Below, piece by piece: positions 27,035-36,229 of a DNA stretch of 64,000 bases. The notes below the pieces were generated by a model. The model had not been told where the DNA came from. It did no database searches and worked only from the letters and a program-made list of their open reading frames with translations. Positions within the stretch are counted from its first letter, which is position 1. Each line of letters opens with the position of its first letter. Position numbers and translations under genes: made by a program. This DNA is from CAZMVY01 sp964617875 (lineage in GTDB: Bacteria; Planctomycetota; Phycisphaerae; UBA1845; PWPN01). The stretch is taken from NCBI GenBank assembly GCA_964617875.1, contig CAZUAI010000002.1, positions 1 to 64,000 of the forward strand, in the 5' to 3' direction.

Positions 27035-30000
27035 ATGCCGAGGCCGGACGAGTTCGAGCAACGAGCTTCTCTACTGTACAATGCCGCCATGACCGTTCCG
27101 TTCCCCGAGCAAGTGCTCGCCGTGCGTCGTCTGGCCGTGGCCCATCCTGCCGCCGGCGGGCAGGGCGGATACGGCCCTCACGGCGAAGTCATCTACACGA
27201 GGCACCCGACCGGCTGCCCGAGCGTGCTCGTGGACAGCCGGGGCGGCGCCAAGGCCACGTTCATGTCGAACGGCTCCGTCGAGTTCCGCGTTCGCGGCGC
27301 CGACGGCCTCGACGTGGAGGTCTTGCGCGGGCATTTTGACCCCGTGGAGAAGCGCGAGATCGGCGTGCCCTCGCAGGATCTCTGGCTCCGGCTCGACGGC
27401 GCAGCCGGCAATCCGCCGTCCGTCGCTTCGCTGGTCAATCCGCAGCGGAATCTCAATCTCGAACCGGCCGCCGTCAAGCTGGTCAAGCTCAACAGCCCGA
27501 ACGGCACGTTCTGGTTCACGGCGGACTTCGCACGGAACCCGGCCACCCGAATCGAGGCCGCCGTGGCCTTCGAAATGGTGCTGACGGACTCCGGCCCGGC
27601 CCTCCTGCGCCGCTGCTGGCTTCACAACGGCGGGCGGCAGGCCGTTTCCGGCCAGGTCTGGAGCTTCTTCAGCCTGATGGGCACCCAGCGCTTTGTCTAC
27701 AACAAGTCCCTCTGGTACGACCGCGGCCTGCCGCTGAGCCCGGATGAGGTCGTCGTGGCCGCCACGGTCCCGTTCTCCACTGCGATCCAGGTGAAGCGGA
27801 TCTCGGCCCGGGCCGGCGTCAATCTCACGGCGGGCGAGGCGACCTGCGATGCCTTCCGCTTCATCGGCGACTGCGCCGCCACCAGCCTGCTCCCGACGGC
27901 CGTGCGCAACGGCAAGCTCCTCCCGCTGCCCGGCGATCCCTCCGCGTTCAACCGCTTTTCCAGCCCGACCATTGCGGCCGTGCGGCGCGACCTTCGCCTG
28001 GCGCCTGGAGAAGACGCCGTGCTGGAAGAAGCGTTGCTCTATGTCACCGCGCCCGAAACACTCGACCGTTTCGCCCGGGAGATGCGCAGCGACGGCACCG
28101 GCTATCCGGCCGTGGCCGCCGCGTTCGCGACGGCCGCCCGCAACCTGCTGTCATGCACCCCGAACGTCGCCGCCTGCGCCGCGCAAGGCGTGCAGAACGT
28201 GCCAGGAACCCTGGGACGTGCAGGTGCAATGCCGGAGTCGGGGCCGCCGCCGGGAACGGAAGAGTCCGTTGAAGTCGAAGGATTCCTGACACCTGCCTCG
28301 GGAGCCTTTCGGGTCGCCATCCCCGCCGAGCCTGCCGCCGCCTGTTACCTTAACTCCCTGTGGGCGGGCATGGGCGAGTTGTATGAGAACTGCCGGGCCC
28401 ACGGGGCGCGTCTGGCCGACGGCATCGAGCTGGGCACCCGCGACCGCGCGCAGGACATGTGGCCGATGCTCAAGGCCGATCCCGCCCGCATCCGTGCCGA
28501 TCTGTTGCACGCGCTGAGTTTCCTCTACCGCACGGCAACCGAGCCGATTCCGGTCGGCACGCGCCCGCTGACCCGGCGAGAGAAACTGCACGGGATGTTC
28601 CCGCGGCAGTATCCGGAGCGGTGGCTCGACCGCAACACGCCCGTGCGCAACGACAATCGTCCTTACAACGACAGCGCCGTATGGATGGTGGACGCGCTCC
28701 TGCGCTATCTGCGCGAGACCGGCGACCGCTCCATCCTCGCGGAAACCGTTGCCACCGTGCGTCTGACGGCCCCGGATGCCCCGGAGACCAGCGCCATCGT
28801 CGGCCACGACGAACGGTTGCCGGTCTGGGAGGTTCTGCTGGAGATCTTTGCCTGCTACCGGCGTCACGCGGCGGACAGCCCCTACGGCATGATCCAGGCC
28901 ATGTTCGGCGACTGGGCCGACCCGGTGGACATGTTCGGCACCAGCCGTGTCGGCGACAGCACAACACGCGGCGACGGGCGCGGCGTCCTTGTCCGGCTTT
29001 CCTGCCATGTGTTCTGCTCCCTGACGGCCACGCTCGACATGCTCACGGCCTGCGGATTCCGCACGCCCCGGCTGGAGCAGGAGCTTCCGGCCCTTCGGCA
29101 GTTCGCCGTCGATCTGCGGGCGGCCATCCTCCGATTCGCATGGGAGCCGGAGGGGCAGTTCGTCGATGCGATGCATCAGCTCAGGGCGGACGGCTCCGTG
29201 CCCGACTACGCCGCCGGCGAGACCGGTTACACGCTCGGCTCGTGCCGACCGCAGCGCGAGTTCGACGGCACGCCCCGCACAGTCCTTACGCCTTGCGCAT
29301 GGGGGCTCGCCCTGTTGCGGACGACGGCGTCCTGGCTGCCGCCCGTGCCGGGGCGCGACACCATGATTCGCGCCCTGCTCGCGAATGTGGACCGGCGTTG
29401 CTGCTGCCAGACCAACGGGCTTCTCCTCTACGCGCCGCCGGTCGCGAACACCGACAAGGCATGCCGCATGGTCGGCCGGCTGGGGATGCTGCCGCCCGGT
29501 TGCGCCGAGAACGGCGAGTATCACCATGCCCAGGTGATGATGCACTTCTTCCGCTTCGGCGTGCCGGGACAGACGGATACCGCGTGGGAACAGTTCAAGC
29601 CGGTGCTTTCCAGCGCCCGCGGTCCCGAATTGTGCGGTCCCTTCGACCAGACGTCCAACAGTTATGCGTGTGATCCCGACGACCCGCATTGCGGCGCGGG
29701 CATGAATTTCGGCCTGAGCGGGTCCATGGACTGGATGTTTGAGCTGCTCGAATCGATCGCCGGCCTGAAGCTCGCACTGCACGACCCCGCACAACCCGAC
29801 CTTCGCATCGAGCCGCGTCTGCCCGACTCGTTCGGCGGCCGATACTTTTTGCATCGGGTACTCCACAAGGCCGACGGCCGCGGCGGGTTCACCGCCGTCC
29901 CGTTGGATCTGACCATCGTCCCGGTCGCGGCAGGCGACGCCGCCGGGGCAACGCTCAACGGTCGGCCCATCGAGCGGCCGGAAGTGGCTGATGTCGCGGC

Positions 30001-30061
30001 GCATCGGCGGCTTGATCTGTGTGTTCGCCTCGCCGCCGCGAACAGCAAGACAACCCCGTAA
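27035..30061 (+). CDS. GH94-like glycoside phosphorylase
   Basis: A large cytoplasmic protein (1008 residues) resembling cellobiose phosphorylase-type GH94 enzymes, which cleave beta-glucosidic disaccharides with phosphate. Supporting motifs are DGIELGTRDRAQDMWPML near residue 470, where the RD-x2-QD aspartate would be the general acid, FGDWADPVDMFG near 625 (GH94 usually GDWND), and LSGSMDWMFELLESIAGL near 895. No signal peptide is present. GAGAGG precedes the ATG at 27035. The neighbours are an SSS symporter upstream and a sugar-porter MFS 14 bp downstream, so uptake and phosphorolysis are probably linked. The deviating motif means specificity, or even activity, is uncertain. A palindromic element lies in frame at codons 389-420. 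Confidence 0.75.
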   Translation: MPRPDEFEQRASLLYNAAMTVPFPEQVLAVRRLAVAHPAAGGQGGYGPHGEVIYTRHPTGCPSVLVDSRGGAKATFMSNGSVEFRVRGADGLDVEVLRGHFDPVEKREIGVPSQDLWLRLDGAAGNPPSVASLVNPQRNLNLEPAAVKLVKLNSPNGTFWFTADFARNPATRIEAAVAFEMVLTDSGPALLRRCWLHNGGRQAVSGQVWSFFSLMGTQRFVYNKSLWYDRGLPLSPDEVVVAATVPFSTAIQVKRISARAGVNLTAGEATCDAFRFIGDCAATSLLPTAVRNGKLLPLPGDPSAFNRFSSPTIAAVRRDLRLAPGEDAVLEEALLYVTAPETLDRFAREMRSDGTGYPAVAAAFATAARNLLSCTPNVAACAAQGVQNVPGTLGRAGAMPESGPPPGTEESVEVEGFLTPASGAFRVAIPAEPAAACYLNSLWAGMGELYENCRAHGARLADGIELGTRDRAQDMWPMLKADPARIRADLLHALSFLYRTATEPIPVGTRPLTRREKLHGMFPRQYPERWLDRNTPVRNDNRPYNDSAVWMVDALLRYLRETGDRSILAETVATVRLTAPDAPETSAIVGHDERLPVWEVLLEIFACYRRHAADSPYGMIQAMFGDWADPVDMFGTSRVGDSTTRGDGRGVLVRLSCHVFCSLTATLDMLTACGFRTPRLEQELPALRQFAVDLRAAILRFAWEPEGQFVDAMHQLRADGSVPDYAAGETGYTLGSCRPQREFDGTPRTVLTPCAWGLALLRTTASWLPPVPGRDTMIRALLANVDRRCCCQTNGLLLYAPPVANTDKACRMVGRLGMLPPGCAENGEYHHAQVMMHFFRFGVPGQTDTAWEQFKPVLSSARGPELCGPFDQTSNSYACDPDDPHCGAGMNFGLSGSMDWMFELLESIAGLKLALHDPAQPDLRIEPRLPDSFGGRYFLHRVLHKADGRGGFTAVPLDLTIVPVAAGDAAGATLNGRPIERPEVADVAAHRRLDLCVRLAAANSKTTP
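28199..28292. repeat. Palindromic element inside the GH94-like gene
   Basis: Ends GTGCCAGGAACCC and GGATTCCTGACAC form an 11/13 imperfect inverted repeat enclosing 68 bp with an inner hairpin AACGGA-AGAG-TCCGTT. The total of 94 bp and the CAGGAA core match the element at 36230-36326, suggesting the same family. It is translated as part of the protein. Confidence 0.5.
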
Positions 30062-30075
30062 ACCACAGGATGAGC

Positions 30076-31893
30076 ATGAGCGCAGTCAGTACGGCAGAGA
30101 GTCGGACGAACGCAAGGCGGCACGGCACGGCATTTCTCAACTACCTGATGTTGATCTCCGGTCTGGGCGGCCTGCTCACCGGAGTCGACTTCGGCATCAT
30201 CGCCGGCGCGCTCCTGTACCTGGACAAGACCGTCAACGTGACGGAGGGCGAACTCTCCTTCGTCGTCGCCATGTATTCCATCGGCGGCATTCCGGCTTCG
30301 GTGCTGGCCGGCGTGTTCGCCGACTGGTTCGGGCGCAAGAAGATGATGATTGCCGGCGGCCTGATGTTTGTCGTCGGCATCGCGCTTGTGTACACCTCGC
30401 AGGACTTCTATTCGCTGGCGCTGGCGCGCCTGCTGATGGGCCTGGCCGGGGGCGTCCTCTGCGTGGTGGTTCCCCTGTATATGGCGGAGTCCCTGCCGGC
30501 CGCCGTCCGCGGACGCGGCACGTCGGTCTTCCAGTTCCTGATGACCGTCGGCCTGCTGGGGGCTTTGCTGATCGGTTTTGTCTTCGCGGCGTGGCATGAC
30601 GCCGCCGTCGCAAAGGCGGCCGGCGACACCGCGAAAATCTTCGCCGCCGACAGCGCGGCCTGGCGAAACATGTTCCTGACGGCGGCAGTACCCGGCCTGC
30701 TGTACACCCTCGGTGCGCTGTTCCTCAAGGAATCGCCCCGCTGGCTGTTTCGGCGCAACCGCCGGGCGGAGGCCGAACGCGTCCTGCGCCGGTCGCGCAG
30801 CGAAGAGCAGACGAGGCTGGAAATCGCGGAGATGAGTCAGGTGGCCGCCGAACAGACCGGGAGCACGGGCATCGGCGACTTCGTCTCGTCTCTTCTGCAG
30901 TACAAGTATGTCGTCCCCTTCGTCATCGCCTGCGTCGTGCTGGCCTGCAACCAGGCCACGGGCATCAACTCGATCATCGCGTTTTCCGCCGTGATCTTCC
31001 AGGGGTCGGGCATGAGCGATGTACAGGCGTCGCGAAGCGGGGTGATCCTCATGTCCATCAACTGCGCCATGACTCTGGTCGGCGCCGCGCTGGTAGACCG
31101 GCTCGGACGCAAGATACTGCTCTCGGTCGGCACGCTGGGCATTGTGGTCTCCCTCTTCACGTGCGGCTTTGTGTACCGTCAGTTTGAAGCCCGGCGCGTG
31201 GACGTCGCCGACAAGGTCATGCAACGCCTATCCGCCGACGGCCGCGAGCTTTCGATCAAGATCGACGCGGCAACACTGGGCATGGTGGAAGACGACCGCC
31301 CGGTGCAGCTGAACGTACTCTACCGCTACGCGGACAACCAGGGTTACGCCCGGCAGGCCGTCGCGTGTGCCTTCTCCAACGCCAAGGAGGAACAGGGCCG
31401 GACGCTGACCATCAGGCCCATGGTGGATGAGAAGTTTAAAAAGCTCCCCGACGGCACGATGGTCATCGAGAAAACGGAGAAGGACAAGGGAAAACTGACG
31501 ATTCTGCGTGCCCGGTGCGGACCGATCCCGTCGCCGACGACCGGCTGGCTGGTCACGTGCCTCCTCTGCCTGTTCATCTGCTTCTATTCCGTCGGCCCCG
31601 GCGTCTGCGTCTGGCTGGCGCTCACCGAGCTGATGCCGACCCGCATCCGCGCGACCGGCATGGGCATCGCGATGGTGCTCAACACCGGCGTCCAGATCCT
31701 CCTCCAGCTCTTCTTCCTCCCGGTGGTCGGCAACTACGGCTTCCATGCCATGTTCTTTCTGTGGGCCGGGTGTACGGTCGTCTATTTCGTCACCGCCGCG
31801 TTCTTCATGCCCGAGACCAAGGGCAAGACGTTGGAGGAAATCGAGCAGTACTTCGATCGCAGGTCCGCGGCACCGGCACCAACCGGGACGTGA
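30076..31893 (+). CDS. MFS sugar porter with inserted extracytoplasmic domain
   Basis: Sugar:proton symporter of the XylE/GLUT group. It has the TM2-3 motif GVFADWFGRKKMM, the PESPRW-like LKESPRWLFRRNRRAEAERVL after TM6, GVDFGIIAGALLYL in TM1, VLACNQATGINSIIAFSAVIF in TM7, LVDRLGRKILL, and GPGVCVWLALTELMPTRIRATGMG in TM10. It ends with the PETKGKTLEEIE signature. About 117 extra residues (about 368-485) sit between TM9 and TM10, a loop normally of a few residues facing outside. The ATG at 30076 has AGGA 5 nt ahead; the ATG 6 bp upstream is an alternative. It is probably cotranscribed with the GH94-like gene. Confidence 0.9.
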   Translation: MSAVSTAESRTNARRHGTAFLNYLMLISGLGGLLTGVDFGIIAGALLYLDKTVNVTEGELSFVVAMYSIGGIPASVLAGVFADWFGRKKMMIAGGLMFVVGIALVYTSQDFYSLALARLLMGLAGGVLCVVVPLYMAESLPAAVRGRGTSVFQFLMTVGLLGALLIGFVFAAWHDAAVAKAAGDTAKIFAADSAAWRNMFLTAAVPGLLYTLGALFLKESPRWLFRRNRRAEAERVLRRSRSEEQTRLEIAEMSQVAAEQTGSTGIGDFVSSLLQYKYVVPFVIACVVLACNQATGINSIIAFSAVIFQGSGMSDVQASRSGVILMSINCAMTLVGAALVDRLGRKILLSVGTLGIVVSLFTCGFVYRQFEARRVDVADKVMQRLSADGRELSIKIDAATLGMVEDDRPVQLNVLYRYADNQGYARQAVACAFSNAKEEQGRTLTIRPMVDEKFKKLPDGTMVIEKTEKDKGKLTILRARCGPIPSPTTGWLVTCLLCLFICFYSVGPGVCVWLALTELMPTRIRATGMGIAMVLNTGVQILLQLFFLPVVGNYGFHAMFFLWAGCTVVYFVTAAFFMPETKGKTLEEIEQYFDRRSAAPAPTGT

Positions 31894-31989
31894 ATCAACG
31901 GCCCGCGAATACCCAGGCCCGGACTCGCGGTGGCCTCACGCTCGTGGTAGACTCCTGCCGTCGGGCGGATAAACAGACGAGGATCCCGG

Positions 31990-33399
31990 ATGAGCAACCA
32001 GCCGGCTTCGGCGACATCGAACGTGACCCGAAACCCCTGGACGTGGGTCCCTTCCCTCTACTTCGCTCAGGGAATCCCCTACGTCGTCGTGGCGATGTCC
32101 GTCTCGGTCGTCATGTACAAGCGATTCGGCCTCTCCAATGCCGAAATCGCCTTCTACACCAGCTGGCTGTACCTGCCGTGGGTCATCAAGCCGCTGTGGA
32201 GCCCCTTCGTCGAACTCTTCCGTACAAAGCGTTGGTGGATCGTGGCGATGCAGGGCCTCGTCGGCGTGACGCTCGCCTGCGTGGCCTTCGCGATCCCGCT
32301 GCCCAGCTTCTTCCTCCAGACAACGCTTGCCCTGTTCTGGCTGGCGGCGTTCAGCTCCGCCACGCACGACATCGCGGCCGACGGCTTCTATATGCTTGCG
32401 CTGCCAGAGCACCAGCAGGCCGCGTTCGTCGGCGTCCGCAGCACGTTCTACCGGATCGCGATGATCACCGGCGAAGGACTCCTCGTGGTGCTGGCAGGTC
32501 TCCTCGAAAGGCACACGCACATCCGGGCCGCCTGGTCGGCGACGTTCGGCGTGCTCGCCGTCGTCTTTCTGGCGCTCTTCGCCTATCACGCCTGGGCGCT
32601 GCCCCGGCCGGCAGCCGACGTGATGCGGACGCCGGGCCAGACGGGCGGGTTGTCCGGCGAGTTCTTCCGCGTCTTCGGCAAGTTCTTCGGCAAGGACCGC
32701 ATCGTCCTGATCCTCGCGTTCCTCCTGCTCTACCGCTTTGCCGAGGCCCAGTTGATCAAGATGATCGGGCCGTTCCTGATCGACGATGTTTCCAGGGGCG
32801 GCCTGGGCCTGACAACCGAGCAGTTCGGCATTGCCAAGGGCACGGTCGGCGTCATCGGCCTGCTGTGCGGCGGCATCCTCGGGGGGATCGTGATCTCCCG
32901 GCACGGATTGAAGCGGTGGCTCTGGCCAATGGTTGTGTCGGTCAACCTGCCGGGTTGGGTCTACATTCTGCTCGCGTACACGCACCCGTCGAACCTCTTC
33001 GTCATCAGCGCCGCCATCGGCATCGAGCAGTTCGCCTACGGCTTTGGTTTCACCGCGTACATGCTCTACATGATTTACGTCGCCGAGGGCGAACACAAGA
33101 CCGCCCACTACGCCCTCTGCACGGGCTTCATGGCCATGGGCATGATGCTCCCCGGCATGCTGAGCGGCTGGATGCAGCAGACCCTCGGCGGTTACCGGAA
33201 CTTCTTCATCTGGGTGGTCATCTCGACGATTCCGTGCTTCGTCGTCTCGTCGTTGATCCGCGTCCCCGAGGGGTTCGGCACCAAGAAACCCGCGGCACCG
33301 CTGTGTCCCACATGCGGACACAACCTCGCCGGCAACGCCAGCGACACCTGTCCGGAATGCGGCACGCCCGTTCCGGGGGCGAGCACCGGAACGGTCTGA
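31990..33399 (+). CDS. AmpG-like MFS transporter with C-terminal zinc ribbon
   Basis: A 469-residue MFS protein with about 12 membrane segments. The opening PSLYFAQGIPYVVVAMSVSVVMYKRFGLSNAEIAFYTSWLYLPWVIKPLWSPFVE is characteristic of the AmpG/PAT branch, whose best known member imports anhydromuropeptides. The cytoplasmic tail after the last span holds LCPTCGHNLAGNASDTCPECG, residues about 438-458, a C-x2-C-x11-C-x2-C zinc ribbon not found in ordinary AmpG. The gene is 96 bp from the sugar porter. The substrate may be muropeptide or, by context, a sugar; the ribbon's role is unknown. Confidence 0.82.
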   Translation: MSNQPASATSNVTRNPWTWVPSLYFAQGIPYVVVAMSVSVVMYKRFGLSNAEIAFYTSWLYLPWVIKPLWSPFVELFRTKRWWIVAMQGLVGVTLACVAFAIPLPSFFLQTTLALFWLAAFSSATHDIAADGFYMLALPEHQQAAFVGVRSTFYRIAMITGEGLLVVLAGLLERHTHIRAAWSATFGVLAVVFLALFAYHAWALPRPAADVMRTPGQTGGLSGEFFRVFGKFFGKDRIVLILAFLLLYRFAEAQLIKMIGPFLIDDVSRGGLGLTTEQFGIAKGTVGVIGLLCGGILGGIVISRHGLKRWLWPMVVSVNLPGWVYILLAYTHPSNLFVISAAIGIEQFAYGFGFTAYMLYMIYVAEGEHKTAHYALCTGFMAMGMMLPGMLSGWMQQTLGGYRNFFIWVVISTIPCFVVSSLIRVPEGFGTKKPAAPLCPTCGHNLAGNASDTCPECGTPVPGASTGTV

Positions 33400-33486
33400 G
33401 CCGCCCCGGCCACGGCGGACCGGCCGGCCGGTCGAGCCTTTCCGCCTCCCGCCCGCTCGCGACAGGCTTTCTGAAACGTTTTTGTC

Positions 33487-33515
33487 TTGACTCTCGGCCC
33501 CGAAGATGATACAAA
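33487..33515 (+). promoter_or_regulatory. Promoter of the secreted propeller gene
   Basis: TTGACT (33487-33492), a 17-bp spacer and TACAAA (33510-33515). The predicted start near 33522 gives a 60-nt leader. A palindrome GACCGGCC-GGCCGGTC at 33418-33433 lies upstream and might end the preceding transcript. Confidence 0.65.
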
Positions 33516-33581
33516 CAACTGGCGGGGCCATTGCGGCGCGGTTTCGGCCGGCTCGCCCTGCGTCCGATGGAGGAGTTCGAC

Positions 33582-35207
33582 ATGAAAGCGACCTTTGGCG
33601 TAGGAATGATGGGACTCGTCGCTGCCCTTCTGGCGGCATTCGGCAGCGCGAGCTACGGACAGTGGTCCGGCTCGCAGCTCCTCAACCAGCCGTCCGATGC
33701 GGGCAGCGACGTCAAGACGGCGCGGATCGTGGCATCGAAGAACGGCGGCTTTCACAGCATATACCACGTCAACAACCAGATCCGTTATCGCCGCTATAAC
33801 GGCACGCTCCAGGCGCCTGTCGTCGTCTTCCCCGGAACGAATTTCATGGCCAACGGCCGGATCGCCGAGGCCCTCAACGGCGACATCCACGTCATCTTCG
33901 AGGACTGGGCCGGCGGCGGGCCGGAGGCGCGCTGGTACAAGTCGAGCGACGGCGGCGCCAGCTTTCCGTTCACGCAGGTCCTCACGAACAGCGGCGGCAC
34001 CGCCAAGCACCCCTACGTGGTTCCCTTCGGCACGGGCACCAGCGCCGAAATGGTGATGAGCTACTACCGCGCGGGCAGCAAGCAGCTCTACTACGCCCGG
34101 TACAACGGGTCGTCGTGGACGGCGGAGTCCTACATCGGCTCAAACAGCAACTCCGGATACGACTGCTTCGGCATGGAGCGCTCACCGCTGAACGGATCGA
34201 TCTACCGCTCCTTCGACCCCAACGGCAGCACCATGAGGATGCGCCAGTTCACCGGTTCCTGGCAGCCTGAGATCCCTCTTCTCAGCGGCGTCTGGGCCGT
34301 CCGTCAGCACATCGCCATCAACAAGTCGGGCCAGGTCATGCTCATGTGGGACATGAACGAGCAGATCTACACCATGCTCTACACGCCGGGCGTCGGAGCG
34401 GCCCCGGCGACGCTGTTCGACTCGGGGGGCTATGCGGGCTCCTGCGGCATCTGCGCGATCCCCGGCTCAGACCACTTCTACGGAGTCGTGGGCCGTGAGC
34501 AGAAGTACGTCGTCGGGCGGCACTGGGCCGGCGGCCGGTGGCAGCCGGGCGAGCAACTGATCTCGAACGGCCTCCCGCAGGAGTTCACCGTGTCCCCGAG
34601 CGTGACCGCCGACAGCACCGGCACGATCTACTGCGCCTGGGAGTACTGGGGCAGCGGCAAGCCGCAGCAGTACTACTCGATCATGGCGAACCCGGTCCTC
34701 CTGGCAACGCCCACGAGCTTCAGCCGAAACGTTCCGCCGGGCGTTAATCCGTCCGACGACAGCTTCATCGTCACCAACGGCGGACCGGGGACGATCAGCT
34801 ACACCATTACCAGCAGCGCCACGTGGGTTACGCCGATTCCGGCGACCGGCACCGCCACCTGCACGCAGGACAACCCCGTCGTCCTTCGCTACAACCTCGC
34901 CGGCCTCATGCCCGGGTCTTACGGGGCGGTCATCACGGTAGCCGGCTCCGGGGCATACAACAGCCCGCGGACCATCTACGTCAACGTGAACATCGCGCCG
35001 ATCGCGCAGGACTTCGATCAGGACGGCGACGTGGACCTGGCCGACTACGCGCTGTTCCAGATGTGTTTCAACGGGCCGAACGAGCCGCCGGCGGCCGGCG
35101 GCTGCACAAGGCCGGACCTCGACGGCGACGGCGATGTCGATCTCGGCGATTTCGCCCTGTTCCAAAGCTGCTTCAACGGGGCCAACCGCCTACCGGCATG
35201 CATTTAG
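33582..35207 (+). CDS. Secreted beta-propeller-like protein with dockerin-like tail
   Basis: A 541-residue exported protein. After the signal peptide (MKATFGVGMMGLVAALLAAFGSASYG) come repeated Asp-box-like blades such as YKSSDGGASFPFTQV and RYNGSSWTAES, as in sialidase-like propellers; no sialidase Arg triad was identified. Residues about 385-480 form an Ig-like BACON-type module (FSRNVPPGVNPSDDSFIVTNGGPGTISYTITSSATW). The tail has two EF-hand-like loops (DFDQDGDVDLADYALFQMCF; DLDGDGDVDLGDFALFQSCF) and ends CFNGANRLPACI. GGAGGA gives a good ribosome site. Function may be carbohydrate binding or cell-surface attachment. Confidence 0.75.
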   Translation: MKATFGVGMMGLVAALLAAFGSASYGQWSGSQLLNQPSDAGSDVKTARIVASKNGGFHSIYHVNNQIRYRRYNGTLQAPVVVFPGTNFMANGRIAEALNGDIHVIFEDWAGGGPEARWYKSSDGGASFPFTQVLTNSGGTAKHPYVVPFGTGTSAEMVMSYYRAGSKQLYYARYNGSSWTAESYIGSNSNSGYDCFGMERSPLNGSIYRSFDPNGSTMRMRQFTGSWQPEIPLLSGVWAVRQHIAINKSGQVMLMWDMNEQIYTMLYTPGVGAAPATLFDSGGYAGSCGICAIPGSDHFYGVVGREQKYVVGRHWAGGRWQPGEQLISNGLPQEFTVSPSVTADSTGTIYCAWEYWGSGKPQQYYSIMANPVLLATPTSFSRNVPPGVNPSDDSFIVTNGGPGTISYTITSSATWVTPIPATGTATCTQDNPVVLRYNLAGLMPGSYGAVITVAGSGAYNSPRTIYVNVNIAPIAQDFDQDGDVDLADYALFQMCFNGPNEPPAAGGCTRPDLDGDGDVDLGDFALFQSCFNGANRLPACI

Positions 35208-35223
35208 CCCGCAACCCCGCCGG

Positions 35224-35238
35224 GCCCTCAGCGAGGGC
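35224..35238. terminator. Hairpin between convergent genes
   Basis: GCCCTC-AGC-GAGGGC, a 6-bp stem with a 3-nt loop, lies in the 65-bp gap between the convergent propeller gene and htpX. It may serve both strands; there is no T-run, so confidence is limited. Confidence 0.4.
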
Positions 35239-35272
35239 TTGGCCATGAACCCGACACCTTGCGGTGCAGGCA

Positions 35273-36142
35273 TCAATACCCCCGTACCGCCATTGCCTCG
35301 AGCCGCCGGATGCGCTCCTCCATCGGCGGGTGCGTGGAGAACAGGCTCATCACGCCGCCGCCGCTCAGCGGGGCCACGATGAACATGCTCGACCGGGCCG
35401 GATTCACCTCCATCGGGATCTGTTCGTTGTAGTGGTGCAGCCGGCGCAGGGCGTTCGCCAGCGCCATCGGATCGCCCGCCAGCTCCGCGCCGTACGAGTC
35501 GGCCGCGTACTCCCGCGTCCGCGAGATCCACATCTGGATCAGCAAAGCCGCGATCGGCGCCAGGATGATCAACAACAGCGACAACAGCGGATTGCCGCCT
35601 TCGCGGTCATCGTCGCGATGCGCCCCGCCGCCGAACATCATGCCCCACTGCGCCATGTGCGCCACCGACGTGATCACGCCGGCGAACGTCGCCGCGATCG
35701 TCGTGATCAGGATGTCGCGATGCCGGACGTGGGCCAATTCATGCCCGATCACGCCCCGCAACTCGCGCTCCGGCATCGTCCGCAGTAACCCCTCCGTCAC
35801 GCACACCGCCGCGTGGGCGGGGTTCCGCCCGGTGGCGAAGGCGTTTGGCGCCTGCTGCGGGCTGACGTACACGCGGGGCATCGGCAGCCCGGCGTTTGAC
35901 GAAAGCTCGCGGACCATTCGTACGAGTTGCGGTGCTTCGCTCTCTGTGACCTCCTGGGCGCCCATGCTCGCCAGAGCGATCCTGTCTGAGAAGAAATACG
36001 CAATCACGTTCATCAGCCCGCCAAACAGGAAGCCGTACACGATCCCGTACGGCCCGAACCACGCGCGGCCGATCGCGATCGCCAGACCCATGATCAGGCC
36101 CAGCAGCAATACCGTCTTGAAGTTATTCGCAAACCTGCCCAT
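35273..36142 (-). CDS. htpX: Membrane zinc metalloprotease HtpX
   Basis: M48B protease for quality control of inner-membrane proteins. The 289-residue product has two N-terminal membrane segments (LLLGLIMGLAIAIGRAWF, IVYGFLFGGLMNVIAYFF). The zinc site GHELAHVRHRD is an H-E-x2-H motif, and the third ligand is in REYAADSYGAELAGDP. SPQQAPNAFATGRNPAHAAVCVTEGLLR precedes it, as in all HtpX. GAGAGGGA lies before the ATG at 36142; a longer open frame exists but adds a Pro/Arg-rich shadow. It ends convergently with the propeller gene. Confidence 0.95.
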   Translation of the reverse strand: MGRFANNFKTVLLLGLIMGLAIAIGRAWFGPYGIVYGFLFGGLMNVIAYFFSDRIALASMGAQEVTESEAPQLVRMVRELSSNAGLPMPRVYVSPQQAPNAFATGRNPAHAAVCVTEGLLRTMPERELRGVIGHELAHVRHRDILITTIAATFAGVITSVAHMAQWGMMFGGGAHRDDDREGGNPLLSLLLIILAPIAALLIQMWISRTREYAADSYGAELAGDPMALANALRRLHHYNEQIPMEVNPARSSMFIVAPLSGGGVMSLFSTHPPMEERIRRLEAMAVRGY

Positions 36143-36229
36143 CGGATTCCCTCTCGATGTCTGCACTCTTTCTTGCCGGGCACCCTCGCCCGGCGCCCAC
36201 GGCGCATGGCCGTTCCCGCACGCAGGGAG

